NCBI RefSeq assembly: GCF_014297335.1
Contig: NZ_JACOQH010000012.1
Coordinates: 1-50,624, forward strand
Length of the DNA: 50,624 nucleotides
Source of the DNA: Roseburia_D yibonii
GTDB lineage: Bacteria; Bacillota; Clostridia; Lachnospirales; Lachnospiraceae
Direction of reading: 5' to 3'
The notes below the pieces were generated by a model. That model saw nothing but the letters and a program-made list of their open reading frames with translations. It made no database searches and was not told the DNA's origin. Position numbers and translations under genes: made by a program. Below are positions 17,541 through 25,534 of this stretch, piece after piece (within the stretch, counting starts at the first letter, position 1; every line of letters begins with the position of its first letter).

Positions 17541-17614
17541 GGCGAGATAGCTCAGTTGGCTAGAGCATACGGTTCATACCCGTAGTGTCGAGGGTTCAAA
17601 TCCCCCTCTCGCTA
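17541..17614 (+). tRNA. tRNA-Met (CAT), elongator type
   Basis: A 74-nt cloverleaf with acceptor GGCGAGA/TCTCGCT and anticodon stem TACGG/CCGTA; the loop TTCATAC gives CAT. It lacks the unpaired first base of initiator tRNA and closely resembles the B. subtilis elongator. A tRNA-Ile2 modified to lysidine is the only other reading. Confidence 0.9.
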
Positions 17615-17626
17615 CTATAGAAAGAG

Positions 17627-17664
17627 AAGACCGGATGAGGCAGTTTGCTTTGTCCGGTCTTTTT
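17627..17664 (+). terminator. Intrinsic terminator of the tRNA operon
   Basis: The arms AAGACCGGA and TCCGGTCTT enclose an 18-nt loop and are followed by a T-run. Confidence 0.8.
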
Positions 17665-17896
17665 GTATTGGTGACGAGGACATGAAGAGTTTATAATAAT
17701 TTAATTTGTTCCCGGAATCGGCGTGTGCTAAGATAAATATATAAAAGCATATTTTCTATCCGGACAACAGTCCGTCTGTCCGCCATCCGGCGGTTCTAAA
17801 CATTCTTGTTATTTCAGAAAATTCATGCTTTTTCCACAATCAAAAAGCAGGGGTTTTCGAAGAACTGCTCCTGCGGCGACAGGAGGAAAATAAAAT
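17665..17896. other. Structured leader before the Rpn-type gene
   Basis: No ORF is supported. Small hairpins cluster at 17758-17797: CCGGA facing TCCG, and CCGCC facing GGCGG over a 4-nt loop. There are AT-rich -10-like sequences but no clear -35. The ribosome site AGGAGG for the next gene is at the end. Confidence 0.4.
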
Positions 17897-18901
17897 ATGG
17901 ACAAAACAAAAGAAACAGGAAATCAGGTATACCGCAGTTACAAAGACCGGTTGTTCCGCATGGTGTTCCGCGAGAAAAAAGAGCTGCTCGGGCTTTATAA
18001 TGCAGTAAATGGCACGTCATACACCGATCCGGAGGCGCTTACCGTTGTGACACTGGAAAACGCCATTTACATGAACATGAAGAATGACCTTGCGGTCGTC
18101 ATGGATTTTTACATGGATCTGTATGAGCATCAGAGCACCTATAACCCGAATATCCCGCTCCGCAACCTGCATTATGTGGCAAAGGAGCTGCGAAGCTGGA
18201 GTGGTGGGCGGACAATTTATGGGAGACAGCTCGTAAAGATACCGACACCGCGCTTTTTCGTGTTCTATAACGGAAGGGATATGCAGCCGGAGCGGCAGGT
18301 GTTAAAGCTGTCCGATGCATTCATAAACCCGGAGGAAGATCCGGCACTGGAATTAAAGGTCGTGATGTTAAATATCAACCTTGGCAGGAATAAAGAGCTG
18401 ATGGAACAGTGCCATACGCTGCTTGAGTACGCGCAGTTTGTTGACCGGCTCAGAACCTGTGAAAAGAGCATGGGACGGGAAGAAGCGGTGAAACATACGG
18501 TGGATACCTGCATCAGAGAAGGGATCCTGCGGGATTTCCTGTTAAAATACAGAGAGGAGGCCATAGAGATGTGTATCTTTGAATATGATGAGGAAGAGAC
18601 CCTGCGTCAGCTGGGACAGCAGAGTTATGAGGAAGGCGTAGCAGCCGGGATTGAGCAGGGCAGAACAGAAGGAGTGACGGTCGGAATCGAACGAGGCAGA
18701 GAAGAAGGCAGGCTTGTCGGGGAAGAACAGTTGCTTTTTCGGCTGATCTGTACAAAGCTGAAAAAAGGAAAAACGCCGGAGGTGATTGCGGAAGAACTGG
18801 AGGAAGATGTTTCCAGGGTAGAACAGATCTGTGAAAAGGCGAAAAGTTTTGCGCCGGAGTATGACTGGAAAAAAGTTTATGAGCAGATGAAGCAGCTGTA
18901 A
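17897..18901 (+). CDS. Rpn-family nuclease / putative transposase (PDDEXK_2)
   Basis: The 334-residue protein belongs to the Rpn/PDDEXK_2 family. The N-terminal 230 residues carry the nuclease-like domain: LENAIYMNMKNDLAVVMD, then YEHQSTYNPN, a likely D...ExQ active-site arrangement. KIPTPRFFVFYNG and LELKVVMLNINLG follow. A glycine/glutamate repeat (GIEQGRTEG, GIERGREEG) forms a flexible or coiled segment at about 250-275, before a C-terminal helical part. Related proteins promote RecA-independent recombination. It is full length, unlike the deleted copy at 10.1 kb, from which it differs in subfamily. It sits just after two tRNA genes. Confidence 0.85.
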   Translation: MDKTKETGNQVYRSYKDRLFRMVFREKKELLGLYNAVNGTSYTDPEALTVVTLENAIYMNMKNDLAVVMDFYMDLYEHQSTYNPNIPLRNLHYVAKELRSWSGGRTIYGRQLVKIPTPRFFVFYNGRDMQPERQVLKLSDAFINPEEDPALELKVVMLNINLGRNKELMEQCHTLLEYAQFVDRLRTCEKSMGREEAVKHTVDTCIREGILRDFLLKYREEAIEMCIFEYDEEETLRQLGQQSYEEGVAAGIEQGRTEGVTVGIERGREEGRLVGEEQLLFRLICTKLKKGKTPEVIAEELEEDVSRVEQICEKAKSFAPEYDWKKVYEQMKQL

Positions 18902-18934
18902 ACAGCGGCAGTTATCGATATAAAGCTGAAATAA

Positions 18935-18994
18935 AAAAGAGATCATCGTATCCGAGATTAGAGTAAACGGATCCCGGGTGGGTGGTCTTTTTTT
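18935..18994 (+). terminator. Intrinsic terminator after the Rpn-type gene
   Basis: A long imperfect stem has GATCATC pairing with GGTGGTC (with wobbles) and an inner ATCCG with CGGAT, ending in seven Ts. Confidence 0.7.
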
Positions 18995-19139
18995 CGTGGA
19001 AAGAGATTCTGCTTTTTTAAATAGGACAGACCCCAGTCGGAAAAGTAGGAAAAATACAGATGGGATGCATTCCTGGGCAGCGGTATAATAAAATCGTAGG
19101 AGTTTGTTTTAAATCTGACAGAGCAAAGGAGAAGAAGTT

Positions 19140-19985
19140 ATGGAAGAAAAACAGAAAAAATTTGCTGTGTGGTCGCTGGTATTAGGAATTGTGGGGCTGA
19201 TCTTTGGCTGTATGTTCCTTGGGCTGCCGGCAGCCATCATTGCGATCATTTTGGGTGTGAAGGTTCTTGGAGTAAGCAGAGATAACAAAGAACGTCACAT
19301 GGCAGTGGCGGGAATCATTACCGGCGCGGTAGGAATCCTGTTTGCGGTTATTATGGCAGTTTCGGTCGCGAGGACAGATCCTGCACCGGAAGTTTCGGCA
19401 GATGCGGCGACGGAAACAGAGTGTGTGGTGGAGACAGAGACATCGGCAGAGCCGGTTGAACTTGAACAGGAGACAGAAGAAGCGCAGTCTGAGATCGTAT
19501 CCGAACAGATGGAGACGGAGCAGCAGACGGAGACCGAAGTGGTGCAGGAAGAGGCTTCAAATGAGAAAGCATCTGAGAAAGAGACGGAAAAACCGGCACA
19601 GCCTGAGGCAGTAACGAATGAAAATACACCGGAAGCAGATGGAACGCAGACGCAAAATGACGGGGCACCTGCGGAAAATGAGGTAGCTGTTGCGGCAGCA
19701 TCGTCAAATGCGGCTGTGGCAGTGGATAATTCCGGAAGTACCGGTGGAAATTCAGATGCATCCGGAAACGGGGGACAGGCAGTAAGCAATGCGGACAGTA
19801 ATCCGGCGCCGGCACCTGCACCGGCTGACAGTGGAAGCGGCGTTACGGTACATATTACGGATACCGGATCGAAATATCATTCTGCGGGATGCCAGTATCT
19901 GGCGAAAAGTGACCATGAGGTGAGTTTGGAGACTGCAAAATCCATGGGACTGACACCGTGTTCGAGATGCAATCCGCCAAGGTAA
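19140..19985 (+). CDS. Membrane protein with acidic linker and C-terminal Cys/His zinc-ribbon-like motif
   Basis: The 281-residue protein starts with a DUF4190-like unit of two membrane segments (about 9-40 and 55-78). A long low-complexity linker rich in Glu, Thr and Ala follows (about 80-235). The last 45 residues (TGSKYHSAGCQYLAKS ... PCSRCNPP) carry a His and three Cys in the pattern of the small domain found at the end of some extracellular nucleases and ComEC-like proteins. The tail is probably extracellular. It has a clear ribosome site and stands alone. Its function is unknown. Confidence 0.7.
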   Translation: MEEKQKKFAVWSLVLGIVGLIFGCMFLGLPAAIIAIILGVKVLGVSRDNKERHMAVAGIITGAVGILFAVIMAVSVARTDPAPEVSADAATETECVVETETSAEPVELEQETEEAQSEIVSEQMETEQQTETEVVQEEASNEKASEKETEKPAQPEAVTNENTPEADGTQTQNDGAPAENEVAVAAASSNAAVAVDNSGSTGGNSDASGNGGQAVSNADSNPAPAPAPADSGSGVTVHITDTGSKYHSAGCQYLAKSDHEVSLETAKSMGLTPCSRCNPPR

Positions 19986-20021
19986 GTTTATGTATAATTT
20001 AAAGAGCAACCCGATTTTGAA

Positions 20022-20051
20022 TTGACATCTGCTCCGGAAAAATGATATAAT
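20022..20051 (+). promoter_or_regulatory. Sigma-A promoter of the binding protein-cysG operon
   Basis: TTGACA and TATAAT are both perfect with an 18-nt spacer. About 60 nt of leader follows, without a recognisable cobalamin riboswitch. Confidence 0.75.
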
Positions 20052-20114
20052 CCTACAAACCCGATAGGAATTACAGGCAAAACAAAAAGTAACAAAGGAT
20101 GAGGAGCAAATATC

Positions 20115-21140
20115 ATGAAAAAACGAAACAGATGGCTGGCAGGAGTGCTTGCGGCAGTGACTTTACTTGGAGGCTGCGGAAGCGCGGGACAGGAAACATT
20201 AAAGCAGACAGACGCAGAAGGGGAAAATCAGGCGACGGAGACAGCAGTCGAAGATACGGCGTCTGCGACAGAACAGATCGCAGAGACGGAGCAGACCGGA
20301 CCGGTGACATTTACGGATGATCTGGGACGTGAGGTGACGGTGGATCACCCGCAGCGTGTGGCGGCACTGATCGGAAGCTTTACGGATGTATGGCAGCTTG
20401 CAGGCGGAGATGTCGTTGCGGCGGCAAATGATTCCTGGGAAAGCCTGGATCTGGATCTCGGAGCGGATGTAGTCAATCTTGGCAGCATTTTAGAGCCGGA
20501 TGTGGAACAGTTAATCGCGGCAAACCCGGACTTTGTACTGGCAAGTTCCAACACCGATGGGGATCTGGCACTTGAGGATGTTTTAAATCAGGCGGGAATT
20601 CCGGTTGCCTATTTTGATGTATCCAATTTTGATGATTATCTGAAGATGCTCGATATCTGTACAACGATCACCGGACGTAAGGATCTTTATGAGAAAAACG
20701 GTCTGGATGTACAGGCACAGATCGAGGAGATAAAAAAACGTGTGGACGGAAGCGCACCGACAGTTTTATTCTTGCGCGCGGCATCAAGCAATGTAAAGGC
20801 AAAGGGCAGTGATGGCAATGTCTGTGGAGAGATGCTCGCAGATCTGGGCTGTGTGAATATCGCGGACAGTGATGCCGGACTTCTTGATGACTTAAGCATG
20901 GAAGCCATCATTGCGGCAGATCCGCAGTACATTTTCGTGACCGTTCAGGGAAATGATGTGGATGCGGCAATGCAGAATGTACAGGATATGCTGATCTCCA
21001 ATCCGGCATGGAACAGTCTTTCCGCAGTGCAAAACGGACATTACTATGTGCTGGACAAACGGCTGTTCAATCTGAAGCCGAATGCAAAATGGGGCGAGGC
21101 ATACAAACAGCTGGCAGATATTCTTTATCCGGAGGAGTAA
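20115..21140 (+). CDS. ABC transporter substrate-binding lipoprotein (BtuF/FhuD type)
   Basis: The 341-residue protein has a lipoprotein signal (LLGGC, Cys21), then a Glu/Thr-rich spacer. The helical-backbone metal-receptor fold follows: TFTDDLGREVTVDHPQRV, then EPDVEQLIAANPDFVLASS. This class binds ferric siderophores, haem or cobalamin. The gene is followed after 3 bp by cysG, and the matching permease and ATPase genes are convergent. The siroheme/corrin enzyme beside it suggests a corrinoid, haem or iron cargo. The exact ligand is not readable. Confidence 0.88.
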   Translation: MKKRNRWLAGVLAAVTLLGGCGSAGQETLKQTDAEGENQATETAVEDTASATEQIAETEQTGPVTFTDDLGREVTVDHPQRVAALIGSFTDVWQLAGGDVVAAANDSWESLDLDLGADVVNLGSILEPDVEQLIAANPDFVLASSNTDGDLALEDVLNQAGIPVAYFDVSNFDDYLKMLDICTTITGRKDLYEKNGLDVQAQIEEIKKRVDGSAPTVLFLRAASSNVKAKGSDGNVCGEMLADLGCVNIADSDAGLLDDLSMEAIIAADPQYIFVTVQGNDVDAAMQNVQDMLISNPAWNSLSAVQNGHYYVLDKRLFNLKPNAKWGEAYKQLADILYPEE

Positions 21141-21143
21141 CAG

Positions 21144-22508
21144 ATGGGATATTTTCCGTTTTTTGTGGAACTGGAAGGCAAAGAGGGATTGATCGTGGGC
21201 GGAGGCAGAATTGCCGCCCACAAGATCGAAAAAATAAAGCCGTTTGGAGCAAAGCTGACTGTGGTTGCACCGTATCTGTCGGAAGATATCAAGGAGGATC
21301 CGGAGATTAACTGTAAAGAGCGTCCTTTTTTGGATGCGGATGTGGATGGCAAGTGTTTTGTGATCGCGGCGACGGATGACGAGAAACTCAACGCGCATAT
21401 CAGCGCATTGTGCCAGGGAAAAAATATTCTTGTCAATGTGGTGGATGACCAGGAAAAGTGCGGTTTTATCTTTCCGTCACTGGTCAAAGAAGGAAAATTC
21501 TGTGCGGGAATTTCCACAGAAGGCGCAAGCCCGATGACGGCGGCATATTTCAGAAGCCGTCTTGCGGCAGCCCTGCCGGAGAAAACGGAAGAGATCTTGG
21601 ATGGACTGCTGGCTTTCCGTGAGCCGGTCAAACGGGAAATCCCGGATGGCAGGGTGAGGGCAGCCGTTTTAAAAGAAGCGGCGCTCTTTTGTCTGGATAA
21701 AGGACGCCCGCTTACCAAAGAAGAAATGCAGGAACGTTTAAGAGCTGCGGCAGGAAAACAGGAAAAGAAAAAGACAGGCAGTGTTGCGCTTGTCGGAGCC
21801 GGCTGCGGTGCATATGACGCGATCACAGTGAAAGGACTGAATACACTGCGGCGTGCGGAGGTGCTTATCTATGATGATCTGATCGATGAGCGTCTTTTGT
21901 CCCATGTTTCCGAGAGCTGTGAGCAGATCTATGTCGGAAAACGGAGTGGCAGGCACAGCTTTCGTCAGGAGGAGATCAATGATCTGTTAGTGCAGAAGGC
22001 CAGAGAGGGAAAACGGGTGGTGCGCTTAAAAGGCGGAGATCCGTTTGTCTTTGGCAGGGGCAGTGAAGAGATGATCGCTCTGCGCAAAGCAAAAATCCCG
22101 GTAACGGAGATCTCCGGGACAACGTCTGCGATCGTGGCGCCTGCGGGAGCTGGTATTCCGGTCACACACCGTGGGCTTGCCCGCAGTTTTCATGTGATCA
22201 CCGGACATACAGCGGGAACAGAAGACGGTTTGCCGGAGGATATCGAAAATCTGGCGGCACTTCACGGAACACTGGTATTTCTGATGGGAATTGGAAATCT
22301 GGCAGCGATCGCGGACAAACTGATCGCGGCAGGAAAAAGCGGCGGGACGCCGGCAGCAGTGGTCAGGCAGAACACCGATGGAAGTACACAGGCAGTGCGT
22401 GGAAATTTACATAATATTGTCCAAAAAGCAAAAGAAGCAGGGATAGAGACACCGGCAGTTATCGTGATCGGCGAGACAGCGGGACTGCAGCTTTTTGATG
22501 AACAGTAG
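21144..22508 (+). CDS. cysG: Siroheme synthase CysG (dehydrogenase/ferrochelatase plus uroporphyrinogen-III methyltransferase)
   Basis: The 454-residue protein has the same order and length as E. coli CysG. The N-terminal precorrin-2 dehydrogenase/ferrochelatase has an NAD motif (GLIVGGGRIAAHK, about 14-26). The C-terminal SUMT methyltransferase (about 210-450) has VGAGCGAYDAITVKGL and GGDPFVFGRG. It converts uroporphyrinogen III to precorrin-2 and on to siroheme, the cofactor of sulfite and nitrite reductases; precorrin-2 also feeds B12 synthesis. It is co-transcribed with the binding protein upstream. Confidence 0.93.
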   Translation: MGYFPFFVELEGKEGLIVGGGRIAAHKIEKIKPFGAKLTVVAPYLSEDIKEDPEINCKERPFLDADVDGKCFVIAATDDEKLNAHISALCQGKNILVNVVDDQEKCGFIFPSLVKEGKFCAGISTEGASPMTAAYFRSRLAAALPEKTEEILDGLLAFREPVKREIPDGRVRAAVLKEAALFCLDKGRPLTKEEMQERLRAAAGKQEKKKTGSVALVGAGCGAYDAITVKGLNTLRRAEVLIYDDLIDERLLSHVSESCEQIYVGKRSGRHSFRQEEINDLLVQKAREGKRVVRLKGGDPFVFGRGSEEMIALRKAKIPVTEISGTTSAIVAPAGAGIPVTHRGLARSFHVITGHTAGTEDGLPEDIENLAALHGTLVFLMGIGNLAAIADKLIAAGKSGGTPAAVVRQNTDGSTQAVRGNLHNIVQKAKEAGIETPAVIVIGETAGLQLFDEQ

Positions 22509-22537
22509 GAAAAAATAGAAAGAAATAAACAAAAGAT

Positions 22538-22579
22538 AAAGACGGGACACTACTCGAAAAAGTAGTAGGTCCCGTCTTT
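22538..22579. terminator. Bidirectional terminator overlapping the end of the ATPase gene
   Basis: AAAGACGGGAC and GTCCCGTCTTT form a perfect 11-bp stem, with an inner TACT/AGTA stem. A-runs and T-runs flank it. It serves cysG on + and the ABC genes on -. Its arms include the last codons and stop of the minus-strand ATPase gene. Confidence 0.85.
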
Positions 22580-23308
22580 GTCGTGAAACTGTTTTAAGGA
22601 AGCGTGGAAGACATCTTCCAGGATATGACTTTGGATACAGGTGTCCGGAGTCCCGGTTGCAACGACCTTTTGTTCCTGCATCACCACGAGGCGGTCGGAA
22701 AGACTAAGCGCCTGATTTAAATCATGGAGGATTAAAATGACGGTCTTTCCATTTTCCTTTAAAGAGCGGATCAGCGAAAGAAAATCCCGCTGCCCGATAA
22801 AGTCAAGGTAAGTGGTCGGTTCGTCGAGTACGATATAGTCACAGTCCTGGGCGAGGATCATGGCAAAGAAAACGCGCTGGCGGATGCCGCCGGAGAGCGT
22901 GTCCACATACTGATCGGCGTAAGTCTCCACATGCGTAAATTCCATGGCACGGGTGACGATTTCGCGGTCTTTTTCGGTCTTTCGCCTGGAGAAACCAAGG
23001 TGCGGAAAGCGACCGTGTTCCACCAGAGTCCGAACCGGAAGCGTCGGAATGATCGTGCGCACCTGCGGAAGAAAGGCGATGCGTTTTGCACGTTCGCGCA
23101 GCGGGATGTTAAGCAGATCTTCGTGCTCTAAAAAGATCTGACCGGAAGTTACTTTGGAAACGCCGTTTAAGCATTGGATCAGCGTTGTTTTTCCGCAGCC
23201 GTTCGGTCCGACAATCGTGGTGATCTCTCCGGTTGGAAAGGAGACGGAAATATCGGTAAGGATCTTCGTGTGCTGGCAGGTTGCCGATACATGGGAAAAC
23301 TCAAGCAT
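22550..23308 (-). CDS. ABC transporter ATPase (FecE/BtuD type)
   Basis: The 252-residue ATPase has Walker A GPNGCGKTT (about 35-43), signature LSGGIRQR, Walker B DYIVLDEPT and the switch histidine in LILHDLNQ. This is the FecE/FhuC/BtuD class that powers iron-siderophore, haem or B12 import. The start overlaps the end of the permease gene by 8 bp, so translation is coupled. The stop lies inside a terminator hairpin. Confidence 0.92.
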   Translation of the reverse strand: MLEFSHVSATCQHTKILTDISVSFPTGEITTIVGPNGCGKTTLIQCLNGVSKVTSGQIFLEHEDLLNIPLRERAKRIAFLPQVRTIIPTLPVRTLVEHGRFPHLGFSRRKTEKDREIVTRAMEFTHVETYADQYVDTLSGGIRQRVFFAMILAQDCDYIVLDEPTTYLDFIGQRDFLSLIRSLKENGKTVILILHDLNQALSLSDRLVVMQEQKVVATGTPDTCIQSHILEDVFHASLKQFHDKDGTYYFFE

Positions 23309-24302
23309 GGACTCTTCGTCCTCCTTTCTTTTTTAATAAGAGGTATAAGAAGAACGGACCGCCGATAAAGGCCATGATGATGCCGGCGGGCAGTTCAAAC
23401 GGTGCAAATAAAACGCGCCCGAAAAGATCGCACAGGATCACAAAGCTTGCGCCGAGCAGGGCGGAACAGGGCAACAGAAAGCGCGCGTCATTTCCAAAAA
23501 GCCTGCGGCAGATGTGCGGAACGACAAGTCCGATGAAACTAAGCAGTCCGGCGTAGCTTACCACACAGCCGGCAAGCACACTTGAGAGCACTAACAGCAA
23601 AAAGCGTGTGAGTGAAACGCGCAGTCCGAGAGAATGCGCGATGTCATCTCCGAGACCGAGCAGGTTTAATGGCACCGCAAGCATTAGGGAAAGAAAGAAT
23701 GCACCGATGATACAGATGCCGGGAAACAGGATCCGCTGTGCGGTCAGCCCGGAAAGTGTTCCGATCAGAAAAGAAGTCAGATTGATCGTGATATCGGTAT
23801 CAAGCAGTTTTACCGTGTTGATCGCCGCGTTTAAAAAAGTAGAGACGGTGATACCGGCAAGAATGATCGTGGTGCGGGAGCTGTCTGAGAGCGATGCAAG
23901 TAAAAAGATCGCAAGTGTAGTGAGCAGTGCGCCAAGGAACGCAAAGACCGGTAGTGCTGCCGAATTTGCCGGGAAAAAGATCATGGCAAGCATGACGGCA
24001 AAGCCGGAGCCGGAATTGACACCGATCGTATTCGGGCTGGCAAGGGAATTGTTCATCACACCCTGCAGGATCACGCCGGCGCAGGCAAGTCCGACGCCTG
24101 CAAAAAGTCCGCCGAAGACGCGTGGAATGCGCACGGTCTTTAACAGGACGCAGGCAGTGGAAGAAGTGTCTTTTGCGGTCAGGACAGCCCAGATATCAGA
24201 AAAGCTTAGATTTACACTGCCGAACAGAATACCGGAACAGACAGAGACAAATAAAAGCAGGATCAAAAGCATAATGATAAAAAAACTGCGTTTCTTGTTC
24301 AT
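23301..24302 (-). CDS. ABC transporter permease, FecCD/BtuC family
   Basis: The 333-residue membrane protein has the many-helix FecCD signature: GLACAGVILQGVMNNSLASPNTIGVNSG near residue 70 and the EAA-like region GLVVPHICRRLFGNDARFLLP near the end (each read as one motif). The start at 24302 follows AAGGAG; an upstream ATG has no ribosome site. It forms an operon with the ATPase. Its partner binding protein is on the opposite strand 2.2 kb away. Confidence 0.92.
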   Translation of the reverse strand: MNKKRSFFIIMLLILLLFVSVCSGILFGSVNLSFSDIWAVLTAKDTSSTACVLLKTVRIPRVFGGLFAGVGLACAGVILQGVMNNSLASPNTIGVNSGSGFAVMLAMIFFPANSAALPVFAFLGALLTTLAIFLLASLSDSSRTTIILAGITVSTFLNAAINTVKLLDTDITINLTSFLIGTLSGLTAQRILFPGICIIGAFFLSLMLAVPLNLLGLGDDIAHSLGLRVSLTRFLLLVLSSVLAGCVVSYAGLLSFIGLVVPHICRRLFGNDARFLLPCSALLGASFVILCDLFGRVLFAPFELPAGIIMAFIGGPFFLYLLLKKKGGRRVHA

Positions 24303-24324
24303 GGAAAACTCCTTATTTTGATTT

Positions 24325-24368
24325 ACATACTTGTTATGTATGTTATCATAGAGTGGAAAAAAGTGCAA
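24325..24368 (-). promoter_or_regulatory. Promoter and operator-like dyad of the ABC permease operon
   Basis: On the minus strand TTGCAC (24363-24368) and TAACAT (24340-24345) are 17 nt apart. The dyad ACATAC-7 nt-GTATGT (24325-24343) overlaps the -10 and the start of transcription, a usual position for repression. The binding protein is unknown; the sequence does not clearly match a Fur box. Confidence 0.6.
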
Positions 24369-24423
24369 TTCCGGGTCTTTGGACTTTTCATTTCAGAAAA
24401 AATGTCCTATTATGGTAATTGAC

Positions 24424-24460
24424 TTCGCTCAGATCAGAAAAAGGCGGAGCGAAAAGGAGG
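24424..24460 (+). promoter_or_regulatory. Hairpin adjoining the ribosome site of the aldolase gene
   Basis: TTCGCTC and GAGCGAA form a 7-bp stem with a 16-nt loop. The stem ends one base before the AAGGAGG ribosome site. It could affect translation initiation; this is inference. Confidence 0.35.
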
Positions 24461-24467
24461 AAAACAA

Positions 24468-25502
24468 ATGATACATTTTGAATGTGATTATACACAGGGC
24501 GCGCATCCGAAGATCATCGAGATGTTAGCCGAGACAAATATGGAACAGACAACCGGCTACGGGGAAGACGGACACTGCGAGCGGGCGCGTCAGATGATCC
24601 TGGAAAAATGCCGGAATAAAGATGCCTATGTACAGTTTTTAGTAGGCGGAACCCAGGCAAATACAACTGTCATCGCGGCGGCATTAAGACCGTGGCAGGG
24701 CGTGATCTCCGCCGATACTGGGCATATCAACGTACATGAGACCGGCGCGATCGAGGCGACCGGACATAAAGTGATCGCGCTTTCAAACAAAGATGGAAAA
24801 ATAGCGGCGGAGCAGATCGATGCATGTTGCAGGGAACACTTTTCGTCAGGAAATGCGGAGCATATGGTGCAGCCGGGCATGGTCTATGTATCAAACCCGA
24901 CGGAATATGGTACACTGTATACAAAAGCGGAATTAGAGGCGATCGGAAAAGTCTGCCGCAAATATGATCTCATCCTTTTTGTGGATGGCGCGCGAATGGC
25001 TTACGGACTTGGCGCAGAGGGAAATGACCTTACGCTTGCGGATTATGCCGCGATCAGTGATGTGTTTTATATCGGTGGCACCAAAGCAGGCGCGTTGTTC
25101 GGGGAAGCCGTTGTCATTACGGATGAGCGGTTGAAAAAGGATTTCCGCTATATGATAAAAAGACAGGGCGGTATGCTTGCCAAGGGCAGACTGCTCGGCA
25201 TCCAGTATGAGGTGTTAATGGAGGACGACCTGTATACAGAGCTCGGACGCCATGCCAACGTGCTTGCGGCAAAGATCAAAGAGGCATTCTTAAGAAAAGG
25301 ATATGAGAGTTACATGGATTCCGTGACGAACCAGCAGTTTTTCATCCTGCCGCTTGCTGATCTGGAAAGACTGGGAGAAAAATACAGTTATTCATTTGAG
25401 AGAAATACGGACGCCACGCATGCGCTGGTGCGGTTCTGCACGAGCTGGGCAACGACCGAAGAACAGGTAAATGAGCTGCTTTCGGATGTGGCAGCGCTTT
25501 AA
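24468..25502 (+). CDS. Threonine aldolase family protein (beta-eliminating lyase fold)
   Basis: The 344-residue PLP enzyme matches low-specificity L-threonine aldolases, which split threonine or allo-threonine to glycine and acetaldehyde. It shows GGTQANTTVIAAAL near the cofactor phosphate site, the DGARMAYGLGAEG block with the PLP-contacting aspartate, and the PLP lysine in IGGTKAG near residue 206. It is followed by ispF after 32 bp and may be co-transcribed. Confidence 0.9.
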   Translation: MIHFECDYTQGAHPKIIEMLAETNMEQTTGYGEDGHCERARQMILEKCRNKDAYVQFLVGGTQANTTVIAAALRPWQGVISADTGHINVHETGAIEATGHKVIALSNKDGKIAAEQIDACCREHFSSGNAEHMVQPGMVYVSNPTEYGTLYTKAELEAIGKVCRKYDLILFVDGARMAYGLGAEGNDLTLADYAAISDVFYIGGTKAGALFGEAVVITDERLKKDFRYMIKRQGGMLAKGRLLGIQYEVLMEDDLYTELGRHANVLAAKIKEAFLRKGYESYMDSVTNQQFFILPLADLERLGEKYSYSFERNTDATHALVRFCTSWATTEEQVNELLSDVAAL

Positions 25503-25534
25503 GACTTTAAGATAAGAGAAGAAAGGAAAAATCT

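Noticed and set aside
19295..19821. Long minus-strand frames opposite the DUF4190-type gene
   Set aside because: They mirror the low-complexity Glu/Thr/Ala linker in other frames and have no ribosome site.
20046..20114. Cobalamin riboswitch before the binding-protein gene
   Set aside because: Only about 60 nt of leader exists and no B12-box motif is visible.
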